Shown piece by piece: positions 1-8,019 of a DNA stretch of 34,108 nt. Under the pieces are notes generated by a model. That model was not told the origin of the DNA. It did no database searches and saw only the letters and a program-made list of their open reading frames with translations. Where the stretch lies: contig DASRWC010000063.1 in the NCBI GenBank assembly GCA_035654795.1, forward strand, positions 1 to 34,108, in the 5' to 3' direction. A program made the translations under genes and the position numbers. Origin of the DNA: JAAYLC01 sp035654795 (GTDB lineage: Bacteria; Bacteroidota; Bacteroidia; Flavobacteriales; Flavobacteriaceae). Every line of letters starts with the position of its first letter. The stretch's first letter is position 1.

Positions 1-2445
1 AAGGTATGATTCGTATTTGTTTAGCATTCCGAATACCATGTTTTTCAGCTGAGCATCAGGATTTTCTTTGAAAAATTGCAAATAGGCATTCCGAGCTTCA
101 AGCATTTTCTGTTTTGCCGTTTCGAGATCCGGATGTTTCAATTCTTCCAGCTCTCCTTTTTTCATTGATGGAAAATGTGTATGTCTGGGAAATTTCTCAT
201 AGTTGTATAAGCTGGCATGCACTTTATCCAGAATTTTCTCAGGTGTTGCAATTTCGAAATCTTGAACTTCTCCTGACAATATTTTATATCCTTCTTCCAG
301 ATGTTCAATAAGGTGTTGGGGAGTTAATATTCCCCACAAAGGTTTAGTATCAGGCTCCAGTTTCTTTAAGGCTTCCATTATTGATTCGTCGTTCATTTCA
401 ACAAACACATTTTGTTTTTTCTGTACCATGGTCAATATTGTAGCCACGGCAACAAGCTCATCATCCTGATCAAAAACTTCCACAAACCATTTGACTATTC
501 CGCTGGGATGTTCATCCCCCGACACGTCTCGTTCCAATTTTTGTTTGCAAGTTAGCCTCACATAAATGGTATCTCCGTGATACATGGGTCTAAGGAATCG
601 ACAATCTTCAAGCCCATAATTTGCTGCCACCGGACCTTTATTTGGATATACGAATAAGCCTGCGGCTGCAGATATTATGAAATAGCCATGTGCCGTACGT
701 TTCTCAAAAATGCTACCATCCAAGGATGTGGTATCTGTATGCGCATAGAAGTGGTCCCAGGTGAGATTAGCGAAATTGATGATATCGCTATTATCAATGG
801 TTCGTTTATGCGTTTTGATGGACATTCCAGGCTGTATATCTTCCCAATAATACCGGAACGGATGTTTTTCTATTTCTTTATACTTTGCTTTTTGCTGATA
901 TATCTGTGTTATTTCCGTTAGGGTTGTAGGAGATCCTTGTATTGCTGTGCGCTGTAGGTAGTGCTTAATACCTCTCACTCCTCCCATTTCCTCTCCTCCT
1001 CCTGCTCTTCCCGGTCCGCCATGTACTAAAGTCGGGAGAGGTGATCCGTGTCCGGTGCTTTGCTCTGCACTTTCGCGGTTGATTACCAGAATTCGCCCGT
1101 GATGTGAGGCTGCATTTACTACATATTCCCGAGCAGTGTTATCATTGAAGGTGGCAATGGATGAAACCAAAGAACCTTTGCCCATGTGTGCCAATTCAAT
1201 AGCTTCATTAAGAGATTTGTATGGCATCAGGGTACTTACCGGGCCGAATGCCTCTGTTTCGTGGACGGCTAAGTTTTCAAACGGATGGTCTTCTCTTAAC
1301 AAAATAGGCGCAAAGAATGCTCCTTTTTGTGCGTCGGCGCCAATGACCTCTACGTTATCTAATGAGCCGTAAACAATCTTTGCTGTTTTAGAAAGATCCT
1401 GAACCCTGCTTCTTACTTCTTCCACCTGATCTCTGCTCACTAATGAACCCATTCTAACTTCCTTCAATCGTGGATCACCAATGGTAACTTTAGACAGTGC
1501 CTTCCCCAGTGCAATTTGCACATCTTCTATTAGATTCTCGGGTACGATAATGCGTCGAATAGCAGTACATTTCTGTCCGCACTTAACGGTCATTTCTGTG
1601 CGAACTTCCTTAATAAACAGATCAAATTCCGGCGTTCCCGGCACAGCATCTTCTCCCAGAACGGACGCATTTAATGAATCTGCCTCCATGGTGAAGGGTA
1701 CTGATTCTTCAATAATTCTAGGATGTGCTTTTAGCATTCTTCCTGTTGATGCTGAACCTGTAAACGTGACCACATCCTGAGATTCTACTGTATCCAAGAT
1801 TTCTCTAGCCGAACCGGTTATGAGTTGCAGTGCACCTTCCGGCAAAATTCCGGAGTCAATAATTTCACGAACCACAGCCTCAGTCAGAAAAGAGGTATTG
1901 GTCGCGGGTTTAACTACTGCCGGCACTCCTGCCATCCAGTTAACCGCACATTTCTCCAGCATTCCCCACACCGGGAAATTAAAAGCATTAATGTGTATTG
2001 CCACTCCACGTTTTGGCACCATTATGTGATGCCCCATAAATCTTCCGCCCCGAGACAAATCTATAGGCTCCCCTTCTATGTGGTAGGGCAGATTGGGGAA
2101 CACTTTACGCAGGGAAGCGTTAGCAAAAAGATTTCCGAACCCACCTTCAATATCGATCCAGCTATCCACTTTTGTGGCACCGGTGCGATAACTTATATCA
2201 TAGAAATCGGCCTTTTTTTTCACGAGATGTAGGGCCAGAGCCTTCAGCATATTACCTCTTTCCTGGAAAGTCATCTTTCTAAGGGCTTCTCCTTTTTCTC
2301 TTCCGTATTGTAGGATTTCTCCAAAATCCAGGCCTGTGGTATCTGACAGTGCAATCACTTCTCCCGTTATGGCATCGTGCATAGGTATTCCTTCTCCTTT
2401 TCCTTCCCGCCACTGACCCGTCACGTAATTATGTAATTTTTTCAT
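1..2445 (-). CDS. paaZ: Bifunctional PaaZ: oxepin-CoA hydrolase / semialdehyde dehydrogenase (3' end cut)
   Basis: Cytoplasmic enzyme of aerobic phenylacetyl-CoA degradation: a MaoC-like hydratase half opens oxepin-CoA and an aldehyde dehydrogenase half oxidises the semialdehyde formed. The 815 codons seen start at an ATG (MKKLHNYVTGQWREG) and run off the left edge without a stop. The dehydrogenase part covers about residues 1-530, with general base Glu254 in TMEADSLN and nucleophile Cys293 in CGQKCTAIRR. The hotdog part covers about 540-675, with Asp564 and His569 in WDHFYAHTD. All four line up with E. coli PaaZ within a few residues, so both activities should be intact. E. coli PaaZ ends near residue 681; here at least 140 more residues follow and resemble a DinB/DUF1569-type helical domain (LTPQHLIEHL; VFGMLNK near the edge). 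A consensus promoter lies 42 bases upstream. Confidence 0.95.
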   Translation of the reverse strand, partial: MKKLHNYVTGQWREGKGEGIPMHDAITGEVIALSDTTGLDFGEILQYGREKGEALRKMTFQERGNMLKALALHLVKKKADFYDISYRTGATKVDSWIDIEGGFGNLFANASLRKVFPNLPYHIEGEPIDLSRGGRFMGHHIMVPKRGVAIHINAFNFPVWGMLEKCAVNWMAGVPAVVKPATNTSFLTEAVVREIIDSGILPEGALQLITGSAREILDTVESQDVVTFTGSASTGRMLKAHPRIIEESVPFTMEADSLNASVLGEDAVPGTPEFDLFIKEVRTEMTVKCGQKCTAIRRIIVPENLIEDVQIALGKALSKVTIGDPRLKEVRMGSLVSRDQVEEVRSRVQDLSKTAKIVYGSLDNVEVIGADAQKGAFFAPILLREDHPFENLAVHETEAFGPVSTLMPYKSLNEAIELAHMGKGSLVSSIATFNDNTAREYVVNAASHHGRILVINRESAEQSTGHGSPLPTLVHGGPGRAGGGEEMGGVRGIKHYLQRTAIQGSPTTLTEITQIYQQKAKYKEIEKHPFRYYWEDIQPGMSIKTHKRTIDNSDIINFANLTWDHFYAHTDTTSLDGSIFEKRTAHGYFIISAAAGLFVYPNKGPVAANYGLEDCRFLRPMYHGDTIYVRLTCKQKLERDVSGDEHPSGIVKWFVEVFDQDDELVAVATILTMVQKKQNVFVEMNDESIMEALKKLEPDTKPLWGILTPQHLIEHLEEGYKILSGEVQDFEIATPEKILDKVHASLYNYEKFPRHTHFPSMKKGELEELKHPDLETAKQKMLEARNAYLQFFKENPDAQLKNMVFGMLNKYESYL

Positions 2446-2486
2446 TTTGATATGAGATTTAAATCTTGAATGAATTTTCCTGAGCG

Positions 2487-2516
2487 CAAACTTACGCACT
2501 CTTGAAACAAGCTCAA
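2487..2516 (-). promoter_or_regulatory. Bacteroidetes-type promoter of paaZ
   Basis: On the minus strand there is a TTG (2514-2516), a 19-base spacer and TAAGTTTG (2487-2494), matching the Bacteroidetes -33/-7 pattern. An imperfect dyad, GAGCGC (2482-2487) and GCACTC (2496-2501), is centred on the -7 element and could be an operator. Confidence 0.7.
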
Positions 2517-2567
2517 AAATAGGATTAAATTTGTGTTGCCCCGTTAGAGGACTATCATTAAAAAAGA

Positions 2568-2601
2568 AACTCCGTTTTTTGATTTGTTTAAAAACGGAGT
2601 T
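2568..2601 (-). terminator. Intrinsic terminator of the glutamate-synthase-like gene
   Basis: Perfect 12-base inverted repeat (AACTCCGTTTTT / AAAAACGGAGTT) with a 10-base loop, 23 bases past the stop of the 2624-4240 gene. On the minus strand it is followed by a T-rich run. It separates that gene from paaZ. Confidence 0.85.
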
Positions 2602-2623
2602 CTTCTTGTTTAAAAATTTTTCA

Positions 2624-4240
2624 TCAATGATTCCCCAGTAGCGGAGCTATTCCCCAACTTTCCATATTGGCAAGGGCGAAATCCAGTTTATACTTGGCAG
2701 GAATTCCCTCTTCTTTCAACATAGATCCAGGTTTAATCGATGGAAATAGTTCTTCATACGTAATCATATCGTTTAGAGAGATTCTTCTATAGATATGAGA
2801 GCGTGTGATGTTTCTGACATCATCAAGGCCGGATGCGCCAAGTAATTCCACAAAATTTTTGATGGTATTTTTATGGTAATTAGCCACTCTGTATTTTTTA
2901 TCATCCACAACCAATCCCACAGTCAATTTCGGATCTTGTGTTGTAATTCCTGTGGGGCATTTATTAGTATTACACAACAGAGCTTGGATACATCCTAAGG
3001 CTATTTTCATAGGTCTTGCTTGGTTGCACATATCTGCTCCCAATGCTATAGCTCTGGCTACGTGGAATGCGGAAACAATTTTTCCGGAAGCGATAACCTT
3101 TATATGTTTTCTGATATCCAGACCATTCAATATGTTATGCACAAAATCCAGAGCATCAATCATTGGCGCTCCCACGTGGTTTGTAAATTCCGGAGGTGCA
3201 GCACCGGTTCCTCCTTCACCTCCATCTACGGTAATAAAATCCGGATAAATATCCAGGTGAATCATTGCTTTACAGATAGCGATAAATTCACTTTTATGTC
3301 CTATACACAATTTGAAACCCACCGGTTTTCCGCCTGAAAGATCCCTAAGTTTCTGAATAAACTTCACCATTTCTATAGGCGTATCAAAAGCGGAGTGATA
3401 TGGTGGCGACACTACCTTAGTGTGAGGTTTTATATGACGTATTCTTGCAATTTCCTCGGTATTTTTTGATGCCGGAAGGATTCCCCCGTGTCCCGGCTTT
3501 GCACCTTGAGAAATTTTCAATTCTATCATTTTAACGTGAGGATGCTGTGATTTTTCCGCAAATAGATTTGGATCAAACTTTCCTTCCTCATCTCTACATC
3601 CGAAGTATCCTGTACCAATTTGCCATACCAGGTCTCCTCCGTGTTTCAAGTGGTAATCGCTTAATCCTCCTTCACCGGTATTATGTGAGAAGTTGCCAAT
3701 CTTGGCACCTGCATTAAGAGCTTCTACGGCATTAGCACTCAGAGATCCGAAACTCATAGCAGATATATTGAGAATGCTTGCAGAATAAGGTTGCTTACAA
3801 TCCTTATTTCCTACCATCACCCGAGGGTCTTGGTTTAGTGTATCAAAGGCTTTGGGTGCAATGGAGTGACACATCCACTCGTATCCTTCAGCATAAACGT
3901 CAAATTGGGTTCCAAACGGAATGGTGTCCCGTTGTTCTTTAGCCCTTTGATAAATAGTAGAGCGATCTACTCTATGAAAGGGACGGCCATCTATATCAGA
4001 TTCAATAAAATACTGATACATTTTTGGTCTCAATTCCTCCATCACATACCGTAAGCGACCAAATAGCGGATATATCCTGCGAATGGTATGTTTTGTTTGA
4101 TACATATCGATAAAGCCCATTACGGTTAGCACTGCTACTATGGCAAATGCCACAAACCAGTTGTAGTCAATATACCAGGCAAGACCGAAGGTAACAATCA
4201 ATAATACGATGGAAAGAAAAACAAATTGTTTCCGAAGCAT
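2624..4240 (-). CDS. FMN-binding glutamate synthase family protein, membrane-anchored
   Basis: A 538-residue protein resembling the FMN- and iron-sulfur-binding core of the glutamate synthase large subunit, without the glutaminase and C-terminal structural domains. Two N-terminal membrane helices (about residues 5-45) anchor it, with the catalytic barrel presumably in the cytoplasm. Seen directly: the QGAKPGHGG loop, a glycine-rich VDGGEGGTGAAP flavin-site segment, and Cys417, Cys423 and Cys428 in the C-x5-C-x4-C spacing of the 3Fe-4S cluster of GltB. Stand-alone proteins of this type are common in Bacteroidetes; their substrate is unsettled, and glutamate synthesis from ammonia or another flavin-dependent reaction are both possible. 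It sits between paaJ and paaZ but has its own promoter (4297-4327) and terminator (2568-2601), so a role in phenylacetate breakdown is not implied. Confidence 0.9.
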   Translation of the reverse strand: MLRKQFVFLSIVLLIVTFGLAWYIDYNWFVAFAIVAVLTVMGFIDMYQTKHTIRRIYPLFGRLRYVMEELRPKMYQYFIESDIDGRPFHRVDRSTIYQRAKEQRDTIPFGTQFDVYAEGYEWMCHSIAPKAFDTLNQDPRVMVGNKDCKQPYSASILNISAMSFGSLSANAVEALNAGAKIGNFSHNTGEGGLSDYHLKHGGDLVWQIGTGYFGCRDEEGKFDPNLFAEKSQHPHVKMIELKISQGAKPGHGGILPASKNTEEIARIRHIKPHTKVVSPPYHSAFDTPIEMVKFIQKLRDLSGGKPVGFKLCIGHKSEFIAICKAMIHLDIYPDFITVDGGEGGTGAAPPEFTNHVGAPMIDALDFVHNILNGLDIRKHIKVIASGKIVSAFHVARAIALGADMCNQARPMKIALGCIQALLCNTNKCPTGITTQDPKLTVGLVVDDKKYRVANYHKNTIKNFVELLGASGLDDVRNITRSHIYRRISLNDMITYEELFPSIKPGSMLKEEGIPAKYKLDFALANMESWGIAPLLGNH

Positions 4241-4296
4241 GATTTTAAAATTTAGTCATGAATAAAGGATCAGGAATCTTTAGAAATTCCACGTTG

Positions 4297-4327
4297 CAAA
4301 GGTATGAACAACATTGGTGGAATTCAA
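4297..4327 (-). promoter_or_regulatory. Promoter of the glutamate-synthase-like gene with flanking inverted repeat
   Basis: TTG (minus strand, 4325-4327), a 20-base spacer and TACCTTTG (4297-4304). An inverted repeat AATTCCAC (4285-4292) / GTGGAATT (4317-4324) brackets the -7 element with arm centres 32 bases apart, suggesting a regulator site. The rest of the 283-base gap between this gene and paaJ shows nothing I can name. Confidence 0.65.
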
Positions 4328-4523
4328 TAGATTTCGTCAGGTTTGATGAATGAGAAAAATAATTTATAATCGGTATTCGATCTGTGGTAAAAAAGACAAA
4401 TAAACCCACTGTCAATCAGAAGGAAAAAATCTAAAATCTTCCTAATTTGATTAAAATTTGCCGCTAATAAAATATCCAAAAGTTTTAAAAAATCAAGAGG
4501 TTAATTATCGGCTTAGCATGGAA

Positions 4524-5726
4524 TCAAACACTTTCAATGATGGCAGCGTATCCTTGTCCTACTCCCACACACATTGTTATCAAGGCATATTTCTTATCCT
4601 GTTTTTTCAGCTCGAGGGCTGCAGAATATGCGATACGAGTTCCTGTCATTCCGAGAGGGTGACCAATGGCAATAGCTCCCCCGTTGGGGTTGATGCGTGC
4701 GTCATTGTCCTCAAGTCCCCAAGCTCTAATGCAAGCTAAAGCCTGAGCTGCAAAAGCCTCATTAAGCTCAATAATATCCATATCCTCCATGGTTAGTCCG
4801 GCCTTCTGCAGTGCGCGATTAGAAGCCTCAACCGGCCCGATTCCCATAATTCGAGGTTCTACCCCCACCACTGCCGAGCTAACAATTCTTGCCAGTGGCG
4901 TGAGATGATATTTTTTTACAGCAGTTTGAGATGCAATTATTGTGGCAGCGGCACCATCATTCAATCCTGAGGAATTGCCGGCTGTGACTGATCCATCCTT
5001 TCGAAAAGCCGGACGTAATTTTCCAAGAACTTGCAATGACGTTTCGGGTTTAATAAATTCATCCTTTGAGAAAAGAATGGCATCTCCTTTTCTTTGTGGA
5101 ATTTCTACCGGCACTATTTCCTCTGCCAAACGTCCATTTTTTTGTGCGTCTGCTGCTTTCAACTGACTCCACTCTGCAAACTTATCTTGATCTTCTCTTG
5201 AGATGTTGTATTTATCTACAAGGTTTTCGGCAGTTTCTCCCATACCGTCCGTGCCATATTCCTCCTTCATTTTTGGGTTTACAAATCTCCAGCCAAAACT
5301 TGAATCATACATTTTCGAATCTGTTCCGAAAGCTCTAGAAGGCTTCGAAATGACGTAAGGTCCGCGAGTCATATTTTCCACTCCTCCGGCTATAAATATA
5401 TCTCCGTCTCCTGATAAAATTGCTCTATGGGCGTGAATAATTGCAGACAACCCGCTGCTGCACAGCCTGTTAACAGTCTCACCCGGAACACTATGGGGTA
5501 AGCCTGCCAATAACGAGGCCATTCGTGCAATATTTCTATTGTCTTCCCCTGCTTGATTGGCACAGCCCAGGATCACATCATCAAAGGCACTTTTGGGGAT
5601 GTTTGGGTTTCTTTTTACAATTTCTGCAATAACCAGAGACGCCAGATCATCTGTTCGCACTGTGCTAAGGCTACCTTGGTAGTTTCCCACAGGCGTACGG
5701 ATCCCATCAATAATAAAAGATTTCAT
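4524..5726 (-). CDS. paaJ: 3-oxoadipyl-CoA / 3-oxo-5,6-dehydrosuberyl-CoA thiolase
   Basis: A 400-residue thiolase of the degradative acetyl-CoA acyltransferase class. It splits 3-oxoadipyl-CoA and the dehydrosuberyl intermediate to release acetyl-CoA in the last steps of phenylacetate breakdown. Catalytic residues are visible: nucleophile Cys89 in NRLCSSG, His356 in GGAIAIGHPLGMTG and Cys386 in MCVGVGQG. Length is normal. Assignment to PaaJ rather than PcaF (beta-ketoadipate pathway) or a general fatty-acid thiolase rests on sequence feel plus the nearby paaZ and paaI, since PaaJ and PcaF are close homologues. It follows the zinc peptidase gene by 76 bases in the same direction and may share its transcript. 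A GAGG / CCTC pair (5754-5757, 5771-5774) lies just upstream of its start. Confidence 0.88.
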   Translation of the reverse strand: MKSFIIDGIRTPVGNYQGSLSTVRTDDLASLVIAEIVKRNPNIPKSAFDDVILGCANQAGEDNRNIARMASLLAGLPHSVPGETVNRLCSSGLSAIIHAHRAILSGDGDIFIAGGVENMTRGPYVISKPSRAFGTDSKMYDSSFGWRFVNPKMKEEYGTDGMGETAENLVDKYNISREDQDKFAEWSQLKAADAQKNGRLAEEIVPVEIPQRKGDAILFSKDEFIKPETSLQVLGKLRPAFRKDGSVTAGNSSGLNDGAAATIIASQTAVKKYHLTPLARIVSSAVVGVEPRIMGIGPVEASNRALQKAGLTMEDMDIIELNEAFAAQALACIRAWGLEDNDARINPNGGAIAIGHPLGMTGTRIAYSAALELKKQDKKYALITMCVGVGQGYAAIIESV

Positions 5727-5802
5727 ATTTATTAGTAATTTTTTGAATTTAGCGAGGCTTTAATATTTAACCTCTCAAATAAGTTTAGAAGAAGGTTTTG
5801 GG

Positions 5803-6663
5803 TTATTTTACTACTTCTGCGAAAGTATCACCTTGATTGATATCTCCTGTTTTATATCCCTTCATAAACCAGTACATTCTTTGCTCTGACGTGCCGTGCG
5901 TAAAAGTATCGGGCCTCACTTCTCCTGAAAATTTGCTTTGAATAGCATCATCACCCACGGCGTTGGCGGCACTCAATGCCTCCTCAATATCTCCTTCTTC
6001 CAAATATTTTTGATTATAATGCGCCCATACTCCGGCATAGAAATCGGCTTGCAATTCCAGGGCTACGGAAAGCTTATTTCCTTCCGTCGGACTCAGTTGT
6101 CTTTGGAGTTGGTTAACCTTTTGTGAAGTTCCAAGAAGTGTCTGTACATGATGTGCCACCTCGTGAGCCGTAACGTAGGCTATGGCAAAATCGCCTCCTT
6201 TTGCACCGAATTTATTTTGCAGTTCGTCAAAAAAAGCCAAATCCATATAGAGTTTATGGTCTGCGGGACAATAGAAAGGACCCATAGCGGCAGAGGCATT
6301 TCCGCAACCCGAGGCCACCGCATCTGTAAACAAGACCATAGTTGGCTCTTTATAAGGACCAAGATTATTTCGTTTAAAAATATCATGCCATACATCCTCT
6401 GTATCAGCAAGCACTGTCCCCATAAAGGCACCCATCTTCTTTTCTTCCGCGGTTAATTCACGCTCGCTGACACTTGTTAAAGAGCGGCTATTTCCTATTT
6501 GTTCTACAATCGGCGCCAATTGTTTTCCGGTGTCTCCTCCAAAAAACTGTAGAAGGAGCACAATAATTGCTACCACACCTCCACCGGCCAATAAGCCGCC
6601 TTTTGTGGACACACCACGCCTGTCATCCACATTACCGCTTTGTCTTCTACCTTGCCATTTCAT
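5803..6663 (-). CDS. ypfJ: YpfJ-family neutral zinc metallopeptidase
   Basis: A 286-residue protein of the putative neutral zinc metallopeptidase family (Pfam Zn_peptidase). It opens with the family's charged start (MKWQGRRQSGNVDDRRG), then a glycine-rich stretch and one membrane helix (about 22-41), placing the catalytic domain outside the cytoplasmic membrane. The zinc site is His167-Glu168-x-x-His171 in VTAHEVAHHVQ. Other family marks are YCPADHKLYMDLAFF before it and ELQADFYAGVWA after it, where the glutamate is the probable third ligand. The substrate is unknown in any organism I can recall. It lies between paaI and paaJ with 42- and 76-base gaps in one direction, so cotranscription is likely, yet nothing in the family ties it to phenylacetate. 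Confidence 0.92.
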   Translation of the reverse strand: MKWQGRRQSGNVDDRRGVSTKGGLLAGGGVVAIIVLLLQFFGGDTGKQLAPIVEQIGNSRSLTSVSERELTAEEKKMGAFMGTVLADTEDVWHDIFKRNNLGPYKEPTMVLFTDAVASGCGNASAAMGPFYCPADHKLYMDLAFFDELQNKFGAKGGDFAIAYVTAHEVAHHVQTLLGTSQKVNQLQRQLSPTEGNKLSVALELQADFYAGVWAHYNQKYLEEGDIEEALSAANAVGDDAIQSKFSGEVRPDTFTHGTSEQRMYWFMKGYKTGDINQGDTFAEVVK

Positions 6664-6705
6664 ACATTATATGATTTGATTTTAGTTCTTGGACAGTTAA
6701 AGATA

Positions 6706-7113
6706 TTACCATTCTTTGGAAGTTCGATAAACAACACCCTTAAAAAGAGCTACCAGTTCGCCTTCTTTTCTTACTTCCACGATATGAAAAGCCAGTTTAT
6801 TCTTTGTCACATCTACAACCGTTGAGGCTGTGAGGTAATCGCCTTCTTCCAAGGCTTCTATATGATTGATGGAAGTTTCGATTGACACGGCAAACCTTCC
6901 GTGAGTATTGGCTGCAAATCCGAACGCAGTATCGGCCAAACTGTATGCAATTCCTCCGTGTGCTTTTTGCATGCTGTTGAGCATATCTTTTCTGACAGTC
7001 ATTCCCAGTGTAACCTTACCTATGGAGCATTCCAAGATTTCAATTCCGAGCCATCGACTGAAGGGATCCAATGAAAGCATTTTATAAGGAATATCGGCAC
7101 CGTCCATTTTCAT
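6706..7113 (-). CDS. paaI: PaaI hotdog thioesterase
   Basis: A 135-residue hotdog-fold acyl-CoA thioesterase. PaaI hydrolyses ring-hydroxylated phenylacetyl-CoA products to free trapped CoA when the phenylacetate pathway stalls. The helix motif HGGIAYSLADTAFGFAAN is clear, and catalytic Asp61 falls at the same number as in E. coli PaaI. Length fits the family. The upstream gene ends 34 bases before this start, and that spacer holds a 10-base direct repeat (CCATTAATCT on the coding strand, 16-base period). A generic hotdog thioesterase is the alternative; the nearby paaJ and paaZ favour PaaI. Confidence 0.9.
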   Translation of the reverse strand: MKMDGADIPYKMLSLDPFSRWLGIEILECSIGKVTLGMTVRKDMLNSMQKAHGGIAYSLADTAFGFAANTHGRFAVSIETSINHIEALEEGDYLTASTVVDVTKNKLAFHIVEVRKEGELVALFKGVVYRTSKEW

Positions 7114-7147
7114 TGTGGAGATTAATGGGATTGTAGATTAATGGATA

Positions 7148-7591
7148 TTATGAAAACCACATAGCGTAGGGAATTCTACTCAACATGAGAATCAGTGCAA
7201 TGAGGTAGAAGATCATGATTGTTTTGAATTTTTGGGAATCTAAAGTTTTTCTCTTATGCGCAGAGTATCCTATGGTTATTAAAACAACTGCAATAAGCAT
7301 AACCAATGGATGTTCCACGGCATATAATCTCATTAATGAATCTTTCATAACCACTCCCATTCCCGATGCTTTTATGTTCTTAATTCCTAAGGGCGATACA
7401 AAAAAGAGTACAATCCCAACCAGGAATTGTATGTGTGTTGCAATAAGTGCAAAGAGCGCAAGTTTAGTATCTTTTGCAGCAAAAGGTTTTTTAGAGACTG
7501 TTCCGGCAATAGCATTTATTGTTGCAATCAGTGTAATGAAAAGCACCAGATAAGCCCAGAAAGAGTGCAAATGTTTAATACCCGTTTCCAT
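7148..7591 (-). CDS. Small four-helix membrane protein, cytochrome b-like
   Basis: A 147-residue integral membrane protein with four predicted helices (about residues 12-30, 46-66, 93-112 and 123-142). Homologues beside rpmA in flavobacteria are often labelled cytochrome B. Histidines that could be haem ligands or simply structural are His7, His9, His53 and His94, the last in AVEHPLVML. I cannot name a function: the haem assignment is only a family label. It has its own upstream -7 element and is separated from rpmA by a strong terminator; paaI follows closely in the same direction, so it may lead the 7591-4524 transcript. Confidence 0.8.
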   Translation of the reverse strand: METGIKHLHSFWAYLVLFITLIATINAIAGTVSKKPFAAKDTKLALFALIATHIQFLVGIVLFFVSPLGIKNIKASGMGVVMKDSLMRLYAVEHPLVMLIAVVLITIGYSAHKRKTLDSQKFKTIMIFYLIALILMLSRIPYAMWFS

Positions 7592-7617
7592 ATTTTTTTG
7601 TTGATTTTAGGTTTTTC

Positions 7618-7625
7618 CAAAGATA
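7618..7625 (-). promoter_or_regulatory. Probable -7 element before the four-helix protein
   Basis: TATCTTTG on the minus strand, 27 bases before the 7591 start and just past the rpmA terminator, matches TAnnTTTG. I see no good TTG at the expected distance. Confidence 0.5.
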
Positions 7626-7675
7626 CACTTTCCGCAATTAAAACAGTTGCGTTTTCAATTCTTAGGTACATGAAA

Positions 7676-7707
7676 AAAGCGTCGATCTCCAAAGAAACCG
7701 ACGCTTT
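7676..7707 (-). terminator. Intrinsic terminator of rplU-rpmA
   Basis: Perfect 9-base stem AAAGCGTCG / CGACGCTTT with a 14-base loop, followed on the minus strand by a run of T, 23 bases after the rpmA stop. Confidence 0.9.
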
Positions 7708-7729
7708 ACGATTAATATTTTCAACAGAA

Positions 7730-7993
7730 TTATGCTTCTGCGTGAGGCACAACAGAAACGTAGCTCTTATTATCTTTTCTTTTAGAAAATTTCACCACAC
7801 CGTCAACTTTAGCGTGTAGTGTATGATCTTTTCCGCCATACACATTCTCACCCGGATGATGTGTGTTTCCTCTTTGTCTTACAATGATATTTCCTGCAAC
7901 AACGGCTTGTCCTCCGAAAACTTTAACGCCAAGACGTTTCGATTCTGAATCGCGACCGTTTTTGGAACTACCAACTCCTTTTTTGTGAGCCAT
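7730..7993 (-). CDS. rpmA: 50S ribosomal protein bL27
   Basis: An 87-residue large-subunit ribosomal protein whose N-terminus reaches towards the peptidyl transferase centre. The sequence begins MAHKKGVGSSKNGRDS and contains the hallmark GNIIVRQRGNTHHPGENV. It starts directly at the mature-type MAHKK form, with no cleavable extension like that known from Firmicutes. It follows rplU by 26 bases in the usual L21-L27 pair and is closed by a strong terminator. Confidence 0.98.
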   Translation of the reverse strand: MAHKKGVGSSKNGRDSESKRLGVKVFGGQAVVAGNIIVRQRGNTHHPGENVYGGKDHTLHAKVDGVVKFSKRKDNKSYVSVVPHAEA

Positions 7994-8019
7994 TTTATTT
8001 CAGATTTAATTTAATGAGT

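Noticed and set aside
1136..2232. Several plus-strand open frames across the first 2.4 kb
   Set aside because: They are shadows of the minus-strand paaZ frame, which is continuous from 2445 to the left edge with all catalytic residues.
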